Assembly: GCF_003434055.1 (NCBI RefSeq)
Contig: NZ_QVEX01000006.1
Span: 124,001 to 188,000 of the forward strand
Direction of reading: 5' to 3'
DNA length: 64,000 nucleotides
Origin: Enterocloster aldenensis
GTDB taxonomy: Bacteria > Bacillota > Clostridia > Lachnospirales > Lachnospiraceae
The notes beneath the pieces were generated by a model. The model had not been told where the DNA came from. It did not search any database and saw nothing but the letters and a program-made list of their open reading frames with translations. Shown here piece by piece: positions 52,901 to 59,961 of this stretch. Made by a program: the position numbers and the translations under genes. How positions within the stretch are numbered: the stretch's first letter is position 1; every line of letters begins with the position of its first letter.

Positions 52901-53527
52901 GGACTGACGTTCCAGGGGGCCCACCTGCTTTTCCAGTTCCGACAGGATGTCGCTTACGCGGATCAGGTTGGCCTGCTCGTCCTCCAGCTTTTTCTGGGCA
53001 ATGTTCTTCCTGCGCTTGAATTTAACAATGCCGGCAGCCTCGTCAAACAGCTCGCGCCTCTCCTCGGGCTTTCCGCTTAAAATCTTATCAATCTGTCCCT
53101 GTCCGATGATGGAGTATCCTTCTTTGCCGATACCCGTATCATAGAACAGTTCGTTAATATCCTTAAGACGGCATGCGCTGCCGTTAATCATGTACTCACT
53201 TTCACCAGAACGGTACAGGCGGCGTGATACCGTGACCTCGTCATAGTCAATGGCCAGCTGATGGTCGCTGTTGTCCAGGGTGATGGCCACATAGGCAAAG
53301 CCCTGGGGCTTCCTCATCTCTGTTCCGGCAAATATGACATCCTGCATGCTGGCGCCGCGCAGCTGCTTGATTCTCTGTTCCCCCAGCACCCAGCGCACCG
53401 CGTCCGCCACATTGCTCTTGCCGCTTCCGTTGGGGCCCACAATACCCGTGATACCGTTGTGGAACTCAAACAACAGTTTATTGGCAAAGGACTTGAACCC
53501 CTGAATCTCAATACTTTTTAAATACAT
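49967..53527 (-). CDS. smc: Chromosome segregation protein SMC
   Basis: 1186 residues, full length. Walker A GPNGSGKSNVADAVRWVLGE at residue 32; two long coiled coils; hinge near residues 510-650 (GGSIQNIVTDSEATAKQLIE, GRVVVVDTIDNAIAL, SAGGSMTGG); signature LSGGEKALTAISLLFAI and Walker B CLLDEIEAALDD at the C-terminal head. It loads at ParB sites with ScpA/ScpB to organise the origin region. scpAB are not here. It starts 14 nt after rnc. The window thus holds two different SMC ATPases (see jetC). Confidence 0.98.
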   Translation of the reverse strand: MYLKSIEIQGFKSFANKLLFEFHNGITGIVGPNGSGKSNVADAVRWVLGEQRIKQLRGASMQDVIFAGTEMRKPQGFAYVAITLDNSDHQLAIDYDEVTVSRRLYRSGESEYMINGSACRLKDINELFYDTGIGKEGYSIIGQGQIDKILSGKPEERRELFDEAAGIVKFKRRKNIAQKKLEDEQANLIRVSDILSELEKQVGPLERQSKAAREYLQLKEELKLCDANLFLMDTDIISRQLEEAAKRRSLLAGDMEDTRKESGRLKEEYEKLEQGLADLEGQIASDRQELNQETVSKGSLEGRINVLNEQIHTEEMNEEHLESRRTVITGELEVRKGQLSSYEEEYGRMVSQVTDARERQEQAQARLNSQDELIRNLDESIEAAKGVIIQSLNEKASLTARRQRYETMLEQINLRRSEVTQKLLKFKSDESVQDELIAKEQAALDEVRQQLEDGQFKAQEAEDALTEAETDAKRLNRNQNDTQQEYHMAYTKLESLKNLAERYDGYGNSIRRVMEVRDRVHGIHGVVADIISTEQKYEIAIETALGGSIQNIVTDSEATAKQLIEYLKKNRYGRATFLPLTSINGSQNFSQPAALKEKGVLGLAHDLVQVDGQYKGLARYLLGRVVVVDTIDNAIALARKYRYSLRIVTLEGELLSAGGSMTGGAFKNSSNLLGRRREIEELEETCSKALVQIEKIQNELALKESLAQEKKGELEQLKTRLQKLALQENTIRMNISQLEDKKAEIADSSGDLVREHGQLEEQVKEIAQSRSVLEDDTLGLELKNSQANKEIEEKSLCLEDAKKERETAAAALSAIQMETANLTQKQDFIKENTIRVRGEIRKLEEEFLSLKAGSGSSEQIILGKKQEIEQIREQISCARTRMEELEAVIAGHTARKEAMASEQKGFFARREELTARLAELDKDMFRVQAGQEKLEEKLEASTSYMWTEYEMTFSTALELKKEEYQSAPQVRKRIDELKARIKGLGNINVNSIEDYKEVSERYEFMKTQYEDLTQAQAELEKIIEELDMGMRRQFQEKFAEIRAEFDKVFRELFGGGRGTLELMEDEDILEAGIQIIAQPPGKKLQNMMQLSGGEKALTAISLLFAIQNLKPSPFCLLDEIEAALDDSNVDRFAGYLHKLIKNTQFIVITHRRGTMMAADRLYGITMQEKGVSTLVSVNLIADDLEN

Positions 53528-53541
53528 ACTTCACCTGCTTA

Positions 53542-54249
53542 TTATTCTGCGTCTGCCAAGGTATCCAGAGCCCTGAGTTTCAGGATGCCGTTATAGGCAG
53601 CAACCTGTTCCGCGGCCTTCTTGGTGCGGCCCATGCCTCGGCCGATTTCCGTGTCACCTATTTTTGCACAGACTTCAAATGACTTGTTGTGGTCCGGCCC
53701 TTCCTCCTTGAGGATTTCGTAGGACAGGGCTTCTGCCTGACGGCTCTGCACCATTTCCTGTAAGATAGTCTTGCTATCATAAAAGAGCTGCTTATGTTCA
53801 ATATCATTCAGGATGAAATGATGGATGAACTCTTTTGCATTAGCAAAACCACCGTCCAGATAGATTGCCCCAATCAGGGCCTCCATTGCGTCGCTGACCA
53901 CGGAATTGCGCCCGCGTCCGCCGGTGGCGTCCTCGCCCTTGCCTAAAAACAGATACTCCCCCAGCCGTATGTCCCCTGCGCAGTAAGCCAGTGTGGGTTC
54001 GCATACAATGCTGGCGCGGATTTTCGTCAGGTCGCCTTCAGGCAGTGTGTCATACTTGTGGTACAGGAAATCGCTGGTCACGATTTCAAGGACAGCATCC
54101 CCCAGGAATTCCAGACGCTCATTGCACCTGCTGTGGTCCAGGCGGTGCTCATTGGCATAGGAGCTGTGGGTCAGGGCCTGTGAAAACAGGTTCTGGTTCT
54201 TGAACTGATAATCAATCCTTTCTTCCAATTCTTTCAAATGGCCGTTCAT
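53542..54249 (-). CDS. rnc: Ribonuclease III
   Basis: Double-strand RNA endonuclease, 235 residues. Catalytic signature NERLEFLGDAVLE and the second acidic site DAMEALIGAIYLDGG, then a dsRBD (about 160-230: FEVCAKIGDTEIGRGMGRTKKAAEQVAA). I start at ATG 54249 after AGAAGGA; the open frame extends 31 codons further but has no site. A terminator separates it from acpP, and a TTGCGT/TATTAT promoter is possible upstream. Confidence 0.96.
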   Translation of the reverse strand: MNGHLKELEERIDYQFKNQNLFSQALTHSSYANEHRLDHSRCNERLEFLGDAVLEIVTSDFLYHKYDTLPEGDLTKIRASIVCEPTLAYCAGDIRLGEYLFLGKGEDATGGRGRNSVVSDAMEALIGAIYLDGGFANAKEFIHHFILNDIEHKQLFYDSKTILQEMVQSRQAEALSYEILKEEGPDHNKSFEVCAKIGDTEIGRGMGRTKKAAEQVAAYNGILKLRALDTLADAE

Positions 54250-54324
54250 ACTTTTCCTTCTTTCTTGAATATAATAAACAAAATGCTGGTATTTACGCAA
54301 GTCCGTACCAGCTGTAAAACGCAC

Positions 54325-54349
54325 AAAAAGGGCTGTGCCCACACAGCCC
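54325..54349 (-). terminator. Terminator after acpP
   Basis: On the minus strand GGGCTGTG and CACAGCCC with a 4-nt loop, followed by TTTTTGTG, 12 nt past the acpP stop. Confidence 0.88.
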
Positions 54350-54360
54350 CTGTGCCATCA

Positions 54361-54591
54361 TTAATTTAATGCGTTCTTAATCTGCTCTACTGCGTCGCCA
54401 ACACTCACAATCTGTTCTGCAGCTTCATTTGGAATCTCAATGTCAAACTCCTCTTCAATTCCCATGATGATCTGGAAAATGTCCAGTGAGTCCGCACCCA
54501 GGTCATCTACGAACGTAGCTGCCATTGTCACTTCCTCCGGTTCAATGTTCAACACTTCTGCGATAATACCCTGTAATTTCTCAAATTCCAT
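54361..54591 (-). CDS. acpP: Acyl carrier protein
   Basis: 76 residues; the phosphopantetheine serine is in [15 protein letters not shown]. The residues around it are GADSLD, the universal ACP motif (usually followed by VELV/VELI; here IFQII). Follows plsX by 50 nt in the fatty-acid/phospholipid order. Confidence 0.96.
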   Translation of the reverse strand: MEFEKLQGIIAEVLNIEPEEVTMAATFVDDLGADSLDIFQIIMGIEEEFDIEIPNEAAEQIVSVGDAVEQIKNALN

Positions 54592-54641
54592 CTCTTAGCT
54601 CCTCTTTCTTAAATCTTGTTTTTTACATTCGTCCTTCGGAC

Positions 54642-55649
54642 TTATTCCGCACGGTCCCCACATAAGGATTCCCGGATTTTTTGGTTGATCCCCTGCTCCT
54701 TAAATGTCACGCACTGAATAATGGAATTGCGCACCTCTGTGCGCTTTGAGTTGCCATGGGTCTTGACCACCAGGCCGTTCAGACCCAGAAGCGGCGCCCC
54801 TCCATACTGGCTGGCGTCAAAGGCCTTAAGGGTCTCCTTGAGGGCGGGCTTGACAAGCAGCGCCCCAATCTTACTTCTTAAGGTGGACATCATCCCTCCC
54901 TTGACCATGCTGATCAAAGTGGCGCCGACCCCCTCGTAGAGCTTCAGGATCACATTGCCCACAAATGCTTCACAGACAATGACATCCGCCGCGCCATGGG
55001 GAATCTCCCTGGCTTCAATGCTGCCGATGAAATTGATGCCCGGACATTCCTTTAACAGCGGGAATGTCTCCTTCACCAGCGCATTGCCCTTTTCTTCCTC
55101 CGCACCGATATTGACGATTGCGACCCGGGGATTCCGGATTCCCATCACATGTTCCATATAGATGGAACCCATCTGCGCAAACTGCACCAGATGGGATGGC
55201 CTGGCATCCACATTGGCTCCGCAGTCAATCAAAAGTGATACGCCTTTTTCTGTTGGGATCAGGGGCGCCAGCGGCGGTCGTTCCACCCCTTTGATGCGTC
55301 CCACGATCACCTGTCCGCCCACCAGGATGGCTCCTGAACTTCCGGCGGAAACAAAGGCATCAGCCTCCCCCTTTTTTACAAGGTTCATACCTACCACTAT
55401 AGAAGAGTCCTTTTTCTTCCTGATTGCGTTAACCGGCGGTTCATCCGTGGCAATTACCTCGGCGGCGTTTACCACCTGGATCTGTTCCTTATTGTAGGTG
55501 AATTTGCTTAATTCAGCAGTCACTGTCTGCTCCTGACCCACAAGAAGCACCTGTATCCCTGGTTTTGCGTTCACGGCGTCTACGGCACCGGCCACCATTT
55601 CGCCGGGCGCATAATCCCCGCCCATGGCATCTACGGCTACTTTAATCAT
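54642..55649 (-). CDS. plsX: Phosphate acyltransferase PlsX
   Basis: Converts acyl-ACP to acyl-phosphate for phospholipid synthesis. 335 residues with IKVAVDAMGGDYAPGEMVAGA, ATDEPPVNAIRKKKDSSI, SAGSSGAILVGG and VCEAFVGNVILKLYEG. In most Firmicutes it directly follows rpmF; here 7.5 kb separate the two, and plsX has its own promoter. Confidence 0.97.
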   Translation of the reverse strand: MIKVAVDAMGGDYAPGEMVAGAVDAVNAKPGIQVLLVGQEQTVTAELSKFTYNKEQIQVVNAAEVIATDEPPVNAIRKKKDSSIVVGMNLVKKGEADAFVSAGSSGAILVGGQVIVGRIKGVERPPLAPLIPTEKGVSLLIDCGANVDARPSHLVQFAQMGSIYMEHVMGIRNPRVAIVNIGAEEEKGNALVKETFPLLKECPGINFIGSIEAREIPHGAADVIVCEAFVGNVILKLYEGVGATLISMVKGGMMSTLRSKIGALLVKPALKETLKAFDASQYGGAPLLGLNGLVVKTHGNSKRTEVRNSIIQCVTFKEQGINQKIRESLCGDRAE

Positions 55650-55683
55650 AATGACTCTCCTTTCGGTCCTGCATACAACTTAT

Positions 55684-55712
55684 AATATACTAGATATCAT
55701 TCTATAAATCAA
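55684..55712 (-). promoter_or_regulatory. Promoter of plsX-acpP
   Basis: TTGATT (55712-55707), 17-nt spacer, TATATT (55689-55684), 35 nt before the plsX start. Confidence 0.75.
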
Positions 55713-55764
55713 TATGTTTTTTATCCGGTTTTCCGAAAAGAAGGGGGGTGTTAAAACCAGCCCG

Positions 55765-55778
55765 GACACACGCTCTAG
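55765..55778. repeat. Possible end of the MITE-like element at the nitroreductase stop
   Basis: ACACACGCTCTAG matches the right end of the 45852-46017 element (ATACACGCTCTAG). The TAG stop of the nitroreductase gene (55775-55777) is the same TAG as in the element edge. Only about 11 nt match, so this is tentative. Confidence 0.35.
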
Positions 55779-56371
55779 GACCTCCACGCCACCAGGTCAT
55801 CCATGGATTTTCTCGGCCTTGGCCCGGGCGCCTCATCCGCGTATCCCAGCGCCATGGCTGCTGTCAGGGTTCCCTGGACGCCCAGCCATTGGTTCAGTTC
55901 CCGATATGCAAAAAAGATGTCGCATATCCACAGGCTGCCTAACCCCAGTCCTTCTGCCGCCAGCGTCATGTTCTCCACGGCAGCGCCGATTGACTGTGCA
56001 TTGCAGATTTCATAAATGCGCTGTTCCGGTGTGGCCGGTGAATCAAGGTCCAGGCCAAGGGGATTGATGATGAACAGGTTCACCGGCGCCTGTTCCATGA
56101 TATGCAGGGTATGCTCAGCGCCGCTTATGTGCTGCCTGCTTTCAGGAAGCAGGGCATCCCTTCCCTCTTTTTCCCTTGCAAGGCCGCGGCCCATGGCCTC
56201 CAGCATTTCTTTTTTAGCCTCCCCTGAAACCACGATGAACTTCCAGGGCTGACGGTTCTTTGATGAAGGCGCAAGGCTTCCGGCATAAAGGATTTCCTCT
56301 ATGGCTTCCCTTGGAACCGGAGTGTCTTTATATTTCCTTATACTGCGCCTGTTTAAAATGGATGGTATCAA
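55775..56371 (-). CDS. Nitroreductase family protein
   Basis: FMN-dependent oxidoreductase of 198 residues. FMN-binding features: NRRSIRKYKDTPVP, LAPSSKNRQPWKFIVV, SIGAAVENMTLAAEGLGLGS and GYADEAPGPRPRKSMDDLV. Substrate unknown. It is divergent from the tandem-MerR gene (187-nt shared space), which may regulate it. Start ATG 56371, with GGCAGACACTT upstream (weak site). Confidence 0.92.
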   Translation of the reverse strand: MIPSILNRRSIRKYKDTPVPREAIEEILYAGSLAPSSKNRQPWKFIVVSGEAKKEMLEAMGRGLAREKEGRDALLPESRQHISGAEHTLHIMEQAPVNLFIINPLGLDLDSPATPEQRIYEICNAQSIGAAVENMTLAAEGLGLGSLWICDIFFAYRELNQWLGVQGTLTAAMALGYADEAPGPRPRKSMDDLVAWRS

Positions 56372-56558
56372 GTGTCTGCCTCCTCTATCCCATGTCTGTG
56401 CTGTCTATTCCTGTTCCCCATTATATACGCATCCGCGGCTCCTGTCCACAAAGAATGGACGGGCCGGACCTCCCCGGCCTTTCCGGGATTTTTAAAAATC
56501 CCCAAATATATACAGTAAAATGCCAATCCGTGTTATACTACATCCAGGAGGTATACCC

Positions 56559-57317
56559 ATGGAAAGGACTTATTCAACATCAGAAATTGCCGGCATCATC
56601 GGAATCCATCCCAATACAGTGCGCCTGTATGAGCAGCTCTGTCTGATAACGGCGCCGGAGAGGAAACCGAATGGATACAGGATATTTACAAATCTGCACT
56701 TAGACCAGTTTACCAATGCCAGGCTGGCATTTCAGGTGGAAATCCTCCAGAATGGACTGCGCCGCCTGGCGGTTGATATTGTCAAGGCCACTGCTGCTTG
56801 TGATTTTGACAAGGCAATCCATTTATCCGAAACCTACTGCCGGCAGATTGAAACCGAGACAGGACATGCGGAGGAAGCCATTGAAATCGTGAAGGACATG
56901 CTGGCCGGAAGGAATGAGGGGAACGGGACGCTCTGTCTGGGCAGAAGCCAAACAGCCGCCTATCTTGGAATTACCATTGATACCCTGCGCAATTGGGAAC
57001 TGAACGGACTTTTAAGGACGAAACGGCATAAAAACGGATACCGCTTCTATACGGAAACAGATATCAGACGGCTGAAGATCATCCGCTCCCTGCGCTGCGC
57101 CAACTACTCCCTTACCGCCATCTTAAGAATGCTGACCGCCCTCTCCCATGACCCGGATACGGATATCCGGTCAGCTATTGACGCAGCCGACGAATCGGTC
57201 ATCACTGCCTGTGACAACCTGCTTTCCTCCCTTTCCCTTGCAGGGAAGAACGCAGACAGGATCCTCCGCAACCTGCGCAGCATGAAAGAAAAATACGGTT
57301 CAAACCCTCCACTTTAA
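56559..57317 (+). CDS. Tandem MerR-family regulator
   Basis: 252 residues with two MerR HTH units in one chain: residues about 4-40 (YSTSEIAGIIGIHPNTVRLYEQ, then APERKPNGYRIF) and about 130-200 (GRSQTAAYLGITIDTLRNWE, KRHKNGYRFYTETDIRRLKII). A helical region separates them. ATG 56559 follows AGGAGG by 8 nt. It reads into an ABC-2 exporter, which it presumably controls, as MerR proteins of the TipA/BmrR style do. No cysteine ligands; an organic effector is likely. A terminator-like hairpin (57316-57339) starts at its stop codon. Confidence 0.88.
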   Translation: MERTYSTSEIAGIIGIHPNTVRLYEQLCLITAPERKPNGYRIFTNLHLDQFTNARLAFQVEILQNGLRRLAVDIVKATAACDFDKAIHLSETYCRQIETETGHAEEAIEIVKDMLAGRNEGNGTLCLGRSQTAAYLGITIDTLRNWELNGLLRTKRHKNGYRFYTETDIRRLKIIRSLRCANYSLTAILRMLTALSHDPDTDIRSAIDAADESVITACDNLLSSLSLAGKNADRILRNLRSMKEKYGSNPPL

Positions 57318-57345
57318 CACCAGACTTTGTTCTGGTGTTATTCTT
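57316..57345 (+). terminator. Hairpin between tandem MerR and ABC exporter
   Basis: AACACCAGA pairs exactly with TCTGGTGTT around CTTTGT, followed by ATTCTTT. It could end or attenuate the regulator transcript before the ABC genes. Confidence 0.6.
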
Positions 57346-57372
57346 TGATAGAAAAATCAAGGAGGTTATGTC

Positions 57373-58170
57373 ATGAAAACAGACACTGATTCAACCAACA
57401 GGAATCCGGCCTGCACGGATCCGGACCATATGGGTCCAGCCATCCATGTGGAAAAGCTCACCAAATCCTATCACGGGACAACGGCCCTTCACGGCCTGTC
57501 CCTGGATGTAATGCGGGGGGAGGCCTTTGGGCTTCTGGGGGCCAACGGGGCAGGAAAAAGCACAGCCATCGAGTGTATCCTAGGAACAAGAAAACCTGAC
57601 AGCGGCACCGTGTCCGTCCTTCAGATGGACCCGGTCATGAACCGGAAGGAGCTGTACCAAAGGGTCGGCGTCCAGTTCCAGGAATCCAGTTATCCTGACC
57701 ATATCAGGGTATGGGAACTGTGTGAGGAAACAATGTCGCTCTACAGACGCCCGCTTCCCTATGGGAATCTGCTGGACCGGTTCGGCCTGAAGGAGAAATC
57801 CGGGAGCATGATAAAAGATTTGTCCGGCGGGCAGAAACAGCGCCTGTTCGTCGTCCTGGCCCTCATGATGGATCCGGAAGTGGTTTTCCTGGATGAACTC
57901 ACAACCGGGCTGGATGTAAAGGCAAGGCGTGATGTCTGGAAACATCTGCTGGAATTAAAACAGGCCGGCACAACCATTTTCCTGACCTCCCACTTCATGG
58001 ATGAGGTGGAGGTGCTGTGCGACCGCATTGCCATCCTGTCACATGGCCGTGTCATCTTTAAGGGCACGGTAAAGGAAGCAATTGAAGCAAGTCCCTGCAG
58101 TACCATGGAGGACGCCTATATCTGGTTTACAAAGGAGGAAGAAAATGAAGACATTCAGAACCATGCTTAA
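57373..58170 (+). CDS. ABC transporter ATP-binding protein (ABC-2 exporter)
   Basis: 265 residues: Walker A LLGANGAGKSTAIECIL, Q-loop VGVQFQESSYPDHI, signature LSGGQKQRLFVVLALM, Walker B VVFLDELTTGLD and H-loop TSHFMDEVE. In Walker B the catalytic glutamate is D-E-L as in drug/lantibiotic exporters. ATG 57373 follows AAGGAGG. Overlaps the permease start by 26 nt. Confidence 0.94.
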   Translation: MKTDTDSTNRNPACTDPDHMGPAIHVEKLTKSYHGTTALHGLSLDVMRGEAFGLLGANGAGKSTAIECILGTRKPDSGTVSVLQMDPVMNRKELYQRVGVQFQESSYPDHIRVWELCEETMSLYRRPLPYGNLLDRFGLKEKSGSMIKDLSGGQKQRLFVVLALMMDPEVVFLDELTTGLDVKARRDVWKHLLELKQAGTTIFLTSHFMDEVEVLCDRIAILSHGRVIFKGTVKEAIEASPCSTMEDAYIWFTKEEENEDIQNHA

Positions 58171-58888
58171 AACCGAAATAAAGCTTTCTGTCCGCGGTAT
58201 GGACATGGTCATCTTCGGGCTGTGCCTGCCCGTGGCCATGGTTGTGATCCTTGGGGCGGTATCCGGAAACAGGCCAGCCTTTGAGGGCGCATCCTATACC
58301 TTTTTTGAGCAGTCCTTTGGCGCGCTGTCCACCATTGCCATTTGCGCAGGCGGCGTAATGGGGCTTCCCCTTCTGATTTCCGATTACAGGCAGAAGAAGA
58401 TACTGAAACGTTTCCAGGTGACTCCGGTGAGCCCGGCCCTGATCCTGGCAGTCCATGTGGCCATCTATGCCATCTATGCCCTGGGCTCCCTGGTCCTGGT
58501 CTATGGGACGTCGGCCGTATTCTTCGGTTTCCGGATGCAGGGTTCTGCCGCGGCTTTCATCCTCAGCTATCTGCTGGTCATGCTGTCCATGTTCAGCATC
58601 GGCCTGGCAGCAGGCGGACTTGCGCCGGATACCAAGACAGCCGGAATCATTGCCAGTATACTTTATTTTCCCATGCTTATATTTTCCGGCGCAACGCTGC
58701 CCTATGAAATCATGCCCGTCCCCATGCAGAAGGCTGCCGGCCTGATGCCTCTTACCCAGGGAATCAAACTGCTAAAGGCAGCCGCCCTGGGACAGCCGAC
58801 GGACCAGGTATGGTTACCTGTCCTGATCCTGGGGGCGGTCTTCATCCTATGCTGCGGCATTGCGCTGCGGTTCTTCCGGTGGGAGTAG
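58145..58888 (+). CDS. ABC-2 type permease
   Basis: 247 residues with six predicted helices, the normal ABC-2 size. Features include LLISDYRQKKILKRFQVTPVSP and YFPMLIFSGATLPYEIMP near residue 175. ATG 58145 follows AAGGAGGAAG inside the ATPase gene. Works with the ATPase as a probable drug, peptide or lipid exporter under the tandem-MerR regulator. It converges on the radical SAM gene with 14 nt between the stops. Confidence 0.92.
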   Translation: MKTFRTMLKTEIKLSVRGMDMVIFGLCLPVAMVVILGAVSGNRPAFEGASYTFFEQSFGALSTIAICAGGVMGLPLLISDYRQKKILKRFQVTPVSPALILAVHVAIYAIYALGSLVLVYGTSAVFFGFRMQGSAAAFILSYLLVMLSMFSIGLAAGGLAPDTKTAGIIASILYFPMLIFSGATLPYEIMPVPMQKAAGLMPLTQGIKLLKAAALGQPTDQVWLPVLILGAVFILCCGIALRFFRWE

Positions 58889-58902
58889 GGCAGGACCCGT
58901 CC

Positions 58903-59814
58903 TCACCCTCCCATGAAATCCATAAGGCTTAACTGCTCCCCCTCCCGCTTATCCTCAAATTCATGGATGTAGGAAAACAGCTGGCTGATATCCGTATTCA
59001 GCCCGCTGTTCCTGCATGCGTCTTTAAACAGCTTCATCAGCTCCTTCCTGCGGGGGCTGCCCACCTCATAGGCCTTTCCATAGGTATCCATATACTTTTT
59101 CTTAAGCCCGGGAAAATGTGCGTCCAGCTGCTGATAAAAATACTGCCTGTCGCCGTCCCGCAGGGTCACGCCTATGTCAAAGGCAATGATCCCATAGGAC
59201 TTTGCCCGGGCGGCATGATCCACAATGCCCAGGATGTTCTCCTCCGTATCATTGATGAACGGGAGGATGGGGCACATCCATACGATTGTGGGGATGCCAG
59301 CATCCCTCAGTATCTCAAGCACCTCTCCCCTGCGCCTGGTGGTGCATACATGGGGTTCTATGATTCTGCACAGGTCCTCGTCACAGGTGGTCAGGGTCAT
59401 CTGGACCACACACTTTGTCTTTTCATGAATCCTCTTAAGCAGGTCCAGGTCCCGGAGGATTAAATCTGATTTTGTGATCAGTGAAACGCCGTATCCGTAC
59501 CGTTCAATCAGTTCCAGGCATTTTCTTGTAAGACCCAGCTCCTGCTCAATGGGCATATACGGGTCGCACATGGACCCGGTGCCGATTATGCAGCGGCTGC
59601 GCCTGCGCTTTAAAGCCAGTTCCAGAAGCTCCGGGGCATTGGCCTTTACCTCAATGTCCTCAAAGTCATGGTCCATGCCATAACATGTGCTTCTGGAATC
59701 ACAGTAAATGCAGCCGTGGGTACATCCGCGGTACAGGTTCATCCCATTTTTAGCTGATAAGATAGATTTTACATTCACCTTGTGCACGGCAATCCTCCTG
59801 GTTTTCCAATCCAT
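58903..59814 (-). CDS. Radical SAM protein, SPL/Rv2578c-like family
   Basis: 303 residues. The cluster motif is GCTHGCIYCDSRSTCY (CxxxCxxC) near residue 33. Other family parts are ALKRRRSRCIIGTGSMCDPYMPIEQ, GVSLITKSDLILRDLDLL, and VWMCPILPFINDTEENIL. It resembles spore photoproduct lyase in the core but belongs to a broader family of unknown function present in many non-sporulating bacteria. The C-terminus is EFEDKREGEQLSLMDFMGG. Start ATG 59814. Confidence 0.85.
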   Translation of the reverse strand: MDWKTRRIAVHKVNVKSILSAKNGMNLYRGCTHGCIYCDSRSTCYGMDHDFEDIEVKANAPELLELALKRRRSRCIIGTGSMCDPYMPIEQELGLTRKCLELIERYGYGVSLITKSDLILRDLDLLKRIHEKTKCVVQMTLTTCDEDLCRIIEPHVCTTRRRGEVLEILRDAGIPTIVWMCPILPFINDTEENILGIVDHAARAKSYGIIAFDIGVTLRDGDRQYFYQQLDAHFPGLKKKYMDTYGKAYEVGSPRRKELMKLFKDACRNSGLNTDISQLFSYIHEFEDKREGEQLSLMDFMGG

Positions 59815-59888
59815 TCATTTCCATGGTGTTTCCATTGTACACGTTATGGCCCCGGACTTCAATACCGTTTCGGATCCCAACACGCAGA

Positions 59889-59939
59889 AAGGCGCTGCCC
59901 CCGCCGGACCGACCTGTCCAGCCTCCATGGCAGCGCCTT
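59889..59939 (-). terminator. Terminator after copA
   Basis: On the minus strand AAGGCGCTGCC and GGCAGCGCCTT form an 11-bp stem with an inner GGAC/GTCC match, followed by TCTGC. It has a limited T-tract. Confidence 0.65.
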
Positions 59940-59961
59940 ATCTGTATTTCTTCTGTCAGGT

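Noticed and set aside
54250..54342. Longer N-terminus of RNase III
   Set aside because: The extension is not family-like, and the ATG at 54249 has the ribosome site.
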